This document shows positions 59,929 to 64,000 of a DNA stretch of 64,000 bases, one piece after another. Below the pieces are notes generated by a model. The model worked only from the letters and a program-made list of their open reading frames with translations. It was not told the origin of the DNA and searched no databases. Source of the DNA: Streptomyces sp. GESEQ-35. Its GTDB lineage: Bacteria; Actinomycetota; Actinomycetes; Streptomycetales; Streptomycetaceae. The first letter of the stretch is position 1, and the number at the start of each line of letters is the position of its first letter. The position numbers and the translations under genes were made by a program. The stretch spans positions 144,844 through 208,843 of the forward strand of contig NZ_JAFFSX010000020.1 of the NCBI RefSeq assembly GCF_017948485.1, in the 5' to 3' direction.

Positions 59929-60807
59929 ATGACCGTCCGCACCATTCGTGAGAACTCCGCTGCCGACGACCTCGCGTCCCGCTTCGACCGGGACGGTTAC
60001 GCCGTGCTGGAGGGCGCCCTGACGCCGGATGAGGTGGCGGAGCTACGAGCGGAAACCGTGCGGATCTGCCGCGGCGAGCGGGGCGCCGTCGAGGGGGCGC
60101 CGCCGTCGGTCGCGGACGAGAGTGACGACGACACCGTACGGAGATTCCTGTGCGTGCACTATCCGCACAAGCTGTCGGCGCTCATGCTCGACACCATGCG
60201 CCATCCAGCCATCATCGGACCGCTGACCGAAGTGATCGGTCCCGACATCAAGTCGATGCAGTCGATGCTGTTCGTCAAGTCCGAGGGCAAGCCGGGCCAG
60301 GCATGGCACCAGGACGAGATGTTCATCCCCACCCGGGACCGGTCGCTGACCGCCGCCTGGCTCGCCCTCGACGACGCCACCGTGGACAACGGCTGCCTGT
60401 GGGTCCTGCCGGGTTCGCACCGGCCCGGCATCATCTACCCCAACCGGCAGCACGACGACGCCCGTTACGACTGCACGGTCCAGTCCTACGGCTTCCCCTA
60501 CGACGAGACGGACGCCGTCCCCGTCGAGATCGCCGCCGGATCGGTACTGCTCTTCAACGGCTACCTGCTGCACAAGTCGCTGCCCAACACCGGTCGGCAA
60601 GGCTTCCGTCGGGCCCTGGTCAACCACTACATGAGCGCCTCGTCCCTCCTCCCCTGGGCGCCCCCCGAGGCCGAAGTGCCCATGGCCCAGGCCGACTTCC
60701 GGGACATCGTGCTGATCGCGGGCCGGGACCCGTACGCCTACAAGGGCACCACCGACATCCGTACACCCCGAGTGCGGCGCGACCGGTCCGGAGGCTGCGA
60801 CAGGTGA
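59929..60807 (+). CDS. phytanoyl-CoA dioxygenase (PhyH) family protein
   Basis: A 292-residue Fe(II)/2-oxoglutarate-type dioxygenase. The metal ligands are in QAWHQDEMFIP (HxD) and the distal His in NGYLLHKSLPNTG; the Arg that binds 2-oxoglutarate is probably in GFRRALVNHYMSAS. It starts VRTIRENSAADDLASRFDRD; the ATG at 59929 has GAGAAGGGGA. It probably hydroxylates a small molecule or sugar-linked substrate. It is divergent from the LacI operon and four bases ahead of an AraC gene. Confidence 0.88.
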   Translation: MTVRTIRENSAADDLASRFDRDGYAVLEGALTPDEVAELRAETVRICRGERGAVEGAPPSVADESDDDTVRRFLCVHYPHKLSALMLDTMRHPAIIGPLTEVIGPDIKSMQSMLFVKSEGKPGQAWHQDEMFIPTRDRSLTAAWLALDDATVDNGCLWVLPGSHRPGIIYPNRQHDDARYDCTVQSYGFPYDETDAVPVEIAAGSVLLFNGYLLHKSLPNTGRQGFRRALVNHYMSASSLLPWAPPEAEVPMAQADFRDIVLIAGRDPYAYKGTTDIRTPRVRRDRSGGCDR

Positions 60808-60811
60808 GGCC

Positions 60812-61711
60812 GTGACGGACCGCTCCTTCGCCCCCACGCTCCTGGCCCGGCTCGGCCCCGCGGTCGCCGACTACCCGCCCGGGTCGGCCTTCGGCCCCAG
60901 GGACGCGGGTTCGTACGAGTTCGTCTGGCTACTGCACGGCAGCGCCCGCTGGGTCTGCGGTGACCTGACCGTACCCCTGACGCCCAGCGCGCTGCTGCTC
61001 GTGCGCCCCGGTATGCGCGACACGTTCCACTGGGACGCCAACCGGCCCACCCGGCACGCCTACACGCACTTCCGGCTGCCCCCCGCCCTACGGGGCGCGG
61101 GAACCCCCGACGACGCCGACTGGCCGCTCGTCCGGGACCTGACGGGGCGCGGCGACCCGATGGCCGCGCTCTGCCAGTACCTCCTGACACTCGGCGCGAC
61201 CCGCCCCCCGTCCTGGGAACGGCACGCCGAGGAGACCCTACGGCTGCTGCTCTTCACCTTCGTGCACGGCACCGGCCCGGAAACCGGCAGGCAGACGCTC
61301 CCGGAGCCGCTGGTCGCCATGATGGCCACGGTCCGCTCCCACTGGTCGGACGGCGTCGCCCGTCCGCTCGCCCTGGCGCTGCTGGCGCGGGCGGCCGGAG
61401 TCTCGGAGAGCACGCTGAACCGCATCTGCCGACGGCAATTCGGCGTCAGCCCCGTGGCAGGCCTGGAACGGCTCCGCCTGGCGAGGGCCGAGCCGCTGCT
61501 GTGGCTGAGCAACCTCTCGCTCCGCGCCATAGCGGTCCAGTGCGGCTTCGCCGACGCGTACCACTTCTCGCGCCGATTCCGCGCCGTCTACGGGATGTCC
61601 CCGAGCGCCTTCCGCAGGGTTCCCCCCGAGTCGGCACCACCGTCCCCGATCACCAACAGCGCACTGTCCGCACTCCAGCCGCTGGTGCCTCCCGCGCAGC
61701 CGGGTCAGTGA
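60812..61711 (+). CDS. AraC-family transcriptional regulator
   Basis: A 299-residue regulator. Residues 20-110 form a cupin-like sensor (YEFVWLLHGSARWVCGDLTV, LLLVRPGMRDTFHWDA). The C-terminal two helix-turn-helix units are LALALLARAAGVSESTLNRI and LSLRAIAVQCGFADAYHFSR with RFRAVYGMSPSAFRR. It is the second gene after the PhyH dioxygenase and resembles sugar-sensing AraC proteins. It probably activates the local glycan genes. Confidence 0.9.
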   Translation: MTDRSFAPTLLARLGPAVADYPPGSAFGPRDAGSYEFVWLLHGSARWVCGDLTVPLTPSALLLVRPGMRDTFHWDANRPTRHAYTHFRLPPALRGAGTPDDADWPLVRDLTGRGDPMAALCQYLLTLGATRPPSWERHAEETLRLLLFTFVHGTGPETGRQTLPEPLVAMMATVRSHWSDGVARPLALALLARAAGVSESTLNRICRRQFGVSPVAGLERLRLARAEPLLWLSNLSLRAIAVQCGFADAYHFSRRFRAVYGMSPSAFRRVPPESAPPSPITNSALSALQPLVPPAQPGQ

Positions 61712-61726
61712 TGGGAACGAAACGGC

Positions 61727-62332
61727 TTAGTAGCTGTCGTAGCCGGGCTTACCGTTCGGCCGGTAGACGCCGACGATGGTGCCGCCCTTCGTCGTCGAGA
61801 CGCTGACCGGCTCCAGCGCGGTGGGGATCGCTCCGTCGGCGAACAACCGCTTGCCGGTACCGATGATCACCGGATGGATGGTCAGCCGGTACTCGTCGAC
61901 GAGGCCGTGCTGCATGAGGGTCTGGGCGAGGTCGCCGCTGCCGACGACGTTGATGTTGCCGCCGTCGGACGCCTTCAGCTTGCGTACGGCATCGACGATG
62001 TCACCCTCCAGCAGCGTGGAGTTCTGCCACTCGACGGACGTCAGGGTCCGAGACGCCACGTACTTGTGCATGCTGTTCATCCGACTGGTGAACGGGTTGT
62101 CGGGGTCGGCGGTCGGCCAGTACGACGCGAAGATCTCGTAGGTCTTGCGGCCGAGCAGCATCGCGTCGGAGTGCTCGTACCAACCGGCGATGGCCGTGCC
62201 GACCTCGTCGTCGGCCACCGGCTTCTGCCAGCCGCCGTGCTCGAAGCCGCTCTCAGCGTCCTCGTCCGGACCGCCCGGCGCCTGCATGACGCCGTCCAGC
62301 GACAGGAACGTGCAAACGATGATCTTGCGCAT
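61727..62332 (-). CDS. dihydrofolate reductase-like (RibD C-terminal) protein
   Basis: A 201-residue RibD_C/DHFR-like reductase. It starts RKIIVCTFLSLDGVMQAPGG, with AMLLGRKTYEIFASYWPTAD and NINVVGSGDLAQTLMQHGLV, then the C-terminal IHPVIIGTGKRLFADG. The ATG at 62332 is used because the upstream frame enters unrelated gene debris. It probably reduces a pterin- or flavin-like substrate with NADPH; the physiological role is unknown. It converges on the AraC gene, and a paralogue of the same superfamily lies at 62981. Confidence 0.88.
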   Translation of the reverse strand: MRKIIVCTFLSLDGVMQAPGGPDEDAESGFEHGGWQKPVADDEVGTAIAGWYEHSDAMLLGRKTYEIFASYWPTADPDNPFTSRMNSMHKYVASRTLTSVEWQNSTLLEGDIVDAVRKLKASDGGNINVVGSGDLAQTLMQHGLVDEYRLTIHPVIIGTGKRLFADGAIPTALEPVSVSTTKGGTIVGVYRPNGKPGYDSY

Positions 62333-62420
62333 GGTGCGCTCCCTTCGTCGACGGGTAGACGGCACAGCCGCCGGAAACTCATCGGCGGAACTTCCGCGGC
62401 GCAGCACCAGGACAGCGGCC

Positions 62421-62734
62421 TTAGGGCCGGAGCACGATCTTGCCGTGGGTTTGGCGTCGTTCCAGCTCGCGGAAAGCGTCGGTGATCCGCAGCGTGAGGC
62501 GCTCCTCGCCGTCGACCCGGCCCGGACGGACACGGCTGCGTCCTCGCCGGTCAGGACCTCGCTGCCGTAGACCTTCTTTCTGTCGGCAAGGACCTCGAAG
62601 GCGGTGCTTCCGCCGTCACCCACCTCGTCGTCCACGCCGATCTCCGCCGTGAAGGCGGAGCACGCCCCGCCGAGGTACACCGTCACGACCGAGTCGGCAT
62701 GCACGCCGATCCCCTTGTCGTACCGTGCGGCCAA
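62421..62734 (-). pseudogene. fused debris: NPCBM domain plus zinc-dehydrogenase C-terminus
   Basis: From 62734 the minus strand encodes KGIGVHADSVVTVYLGGACS, AEIGVDDEVGDGGSTAFEVL and KVYGSEVLTGEDAA, most of an NPCBM carbohydrate-binding module. Coding then switches frame near 62520 to ERLTLRITDAFRELERRQTH, GKIVLRP and a stop at 62421, the C-terminus of a quinone oxidoreductase/zinc-binding dehydrogenase. Neither piece has a proper start or partner, so two gene ends were joined by deletion or rearrangement. Confidence 0.65.
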
Positions 62735-62980
62735 TTGAGGCGCTTGGCGGCCGGACTGAGCCGCGCTGGAGGCCCGCTGCCGCCACCGTCCTGCCTCCCG
62801 TTTTCAGGGAACGCCCTTGGAGACAGAAAGGTGGGAGGAATAGTCAAGAACTGTGGATTGGCGTCCGGGCTCTTCTTCTCTCCGGCGCAGCCGAACTCCA
62901 GGAGTCCAGGGCGATGAGTTCTGCCATGGTTTCAGGTCTGTATCTCCGACAGGCGATCAACCGCACTTGAGGAGAGCATC

Positions 62981-63559
62981 ATGACCGCTACCTATACCTT
63001 CGACGTCTTTTCCAGCCTTGACGGCTTCGGCGCCGCCAGCGGCAACTGGACCGGCTACTGGGGCAAGCAAGGCCCCGAACTCCTCGACCACCGCCTCGCC
63101 CTGTACGGCGAGGAGCAGCGGATGGTTTTTGGGGCCAACACATATAGGGCGTTCGCTCGGATGCTGGCCACGAGCACCGAGGAGTCCGACGTGCGTGACG
63201 CATGGGTCACACGGATGAGGAGCCTGCCGGCAACGGTGGTGTCGACCACGCTGGAAGGATCCCTCGACTGGCCGGATGCGAAGGTCGTGAGCGGCGACGC
63301 CGTCGACGTCGTCGCCCGGCTCAAGGAGGAGTCCGAGGTACCGTTGCGCTCGCACGGCAGCCTGTCGATGAACCGGGCGCTGATGGCCGCCGGTCTGGTC
63401 GACCGTGTTCAGGTGACGCTCTTCCCTGTGATCACCGGTCAGTCCGGGCTGGACCCGATCTTTCAGGGTGCGGCCGACTTCGATCTCGAGTTGATCGAGC
63501 ACCGGACGCTCGACGGCCACATCCAAGAGCTCATCTACCGGCCCACCCTGCACGTCTGA
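62981..63559 (+). CDS. dihydrofolate reductase-like (RibD C-terminal) protein
   Basis: A 192-residue RibD_C/DHFR-like protein. It starts TYTFDVFSSLDGFGAASGNW and has EEQRMVFGANTYRAFARMLA, VPLRSHGSLSMNRALMAAGL and VQVTLFPVITGQSGLDPIFQ. TTGAGGAGAG precedes the ATG. It is only distantly similar to the protein at 61727-62332 although both belong to one superfamily. Substrate unknown. Confidence 0.88.
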   Translation: MTATYTFDVFSSLDGFGAASGNWTGYWGKQGPELLDHRLALYGEEQRMVFGANTYRAFARMLATSTEESDVRDAWVTRMRSLPATVVSTTLEGSLDWPDAKVVSGDAVDVVARLKEESEVPLRSHGSLSMNRALMAAGLVDRVQVTLFPVITGQSGLDPIFQGAADFDLELIEHRTLDGHIQELIYRPTLHV

Positions 63560-64000
63560 GTCCCTCCATGCACCCACCTTGTCCAGCAGCCGATCTTGAC
63601 CGTACGTTCCCGCTGACCGACATGCCGACTGGTCTCCTGGCCGCCTTGGTCACGCGGCCTGCTGATCACCTTTTGATGCGTCGGGTCGTTCCACGAGCCG
63701 GCCGTTCTCGGACCTCGCGCCGTCGCGGGCTGGAAGAGGCCGAGGCGCATGTGGTGCGTGAGGGTCGGGTGCGGTCATGGGCTGCGGACGGCCGGCAGCC
63801 GCAGCCGGGGTGTGCCGGACAATTTCCGGGTCGGCCTGGAACAGGGGACGGGGGCGCGGTGCGGGCGGGTCGTCGCGGAGGACGCCGCCGGGCATGCCGC
63901 CCGACGCGAGGACGGGCAGCTACGGCTCTGGGAAGGCCAGCCACACACAGCGGTGGGCCGTGTGCTGCATCTACACCTGGGCAGGGGCCGCGCAGCCGCA
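63560..64000. other. right-end region without a recognised gene
   Basis: A minus-strand frame at 63650-63895 (FQADPEIVRHTPAAAAGRPQ, RDGARSENGRLVERPDASKG) has partial codon bias, and short plus-strand frames reach the edge, but no family is recognised. It may be part of a gene continuing past the window or more debris. Confidence 0.25.

Overview
The window is high-GC actinobacterial DNA, almost certainly from a Streptomyces chromosome. Third codon positions are nearly all G or C, GTG starts are common, and genes are packed into operons with ATGA or GTGA stop/start overlaps. The protein families are typical of the genus: Tat lipoproteins, DUF1996, DUF2637, TerD, GlxA-type regulators, LacI/IclR/TetR regulators and a Clp-N regulator. 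The content is accessory (catabolic operons, regulators, secreted hydrolases and much gene debris) rather than core. No tRNA, rRNA, CRISPR array, intact transposase or integrase was found.

Layout. 0-4.6 kb (+): an operon of two tandem beta-propeller paralogues (the first cut by the window edge and frameshifted), an Hsp70-like ATPase and a DUF1257/Ycf35-like protein; its function is unknown. 4.8-8.3 kb: a GT87 mannosyltransferase-like membrane enzyme, a glycosyltransferase/methyltransferase fusion created by deletion, a broken response regulator and a small membrane protein. 8.5-13.5 kb: a secreted DUF1996 protein, an acyltransferase remnant, a TerD protein and a frameshifted DUF2637 gene of plasmid/ICE type.

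13.6-26.7 kb (-): one long operon transcribed away from an IclR regulator (26.96-27.7 kb). It encodes two FAD amine oxidases, two aspartoacylase-family amidohydrolases, a Pot-type ABC importer, a class III aminotransferase, an aldehyde dehydrogenase, an aldo/keto reductase and a HAD hydrolase. Together these could import an N-acylated amine or amino acid, deacylate it, oxidise or transaminate it, and oxidise the resulting aldehyde.

28-37.7 kb: a sugar-acid dehydratase; an ECF sigma factor operon that ends in a TerD fusion; a GlxA-type regulator with GAPDH; a Clp-N regulator with a structured, apparently leaderless promoter; and many decayed genes (VOC, LysR, GNAT, alcohol dehydrogenase, TetR, IS5-like). 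37.7-45.6 kb: a GH43 hydrolase, a condensation-type acyltransferase, TetR, an LLM flavin oxidoreductase, a secreted zinc protease and a P-loop kinase.

45.9-61.7 kb: a glycan-utilisation locus. It has a Tat-exported sialidase whose 3' end lies in an 83-bp tandem repeat. Beside it is an operon of LacI, a Dpp-type importer, a GH63/MGH1-like glycosidase carrying an in-frame palindromic repeat insertion, an FAD oxidoreductase and a DapA/NanA-family aldolase. A PhyH dioxygenase and an AraC regulator are divergent. 61.7-64 kb: two RibD/DHFR-like reductases flank fused remnants of other genes; the right end is unassigned.
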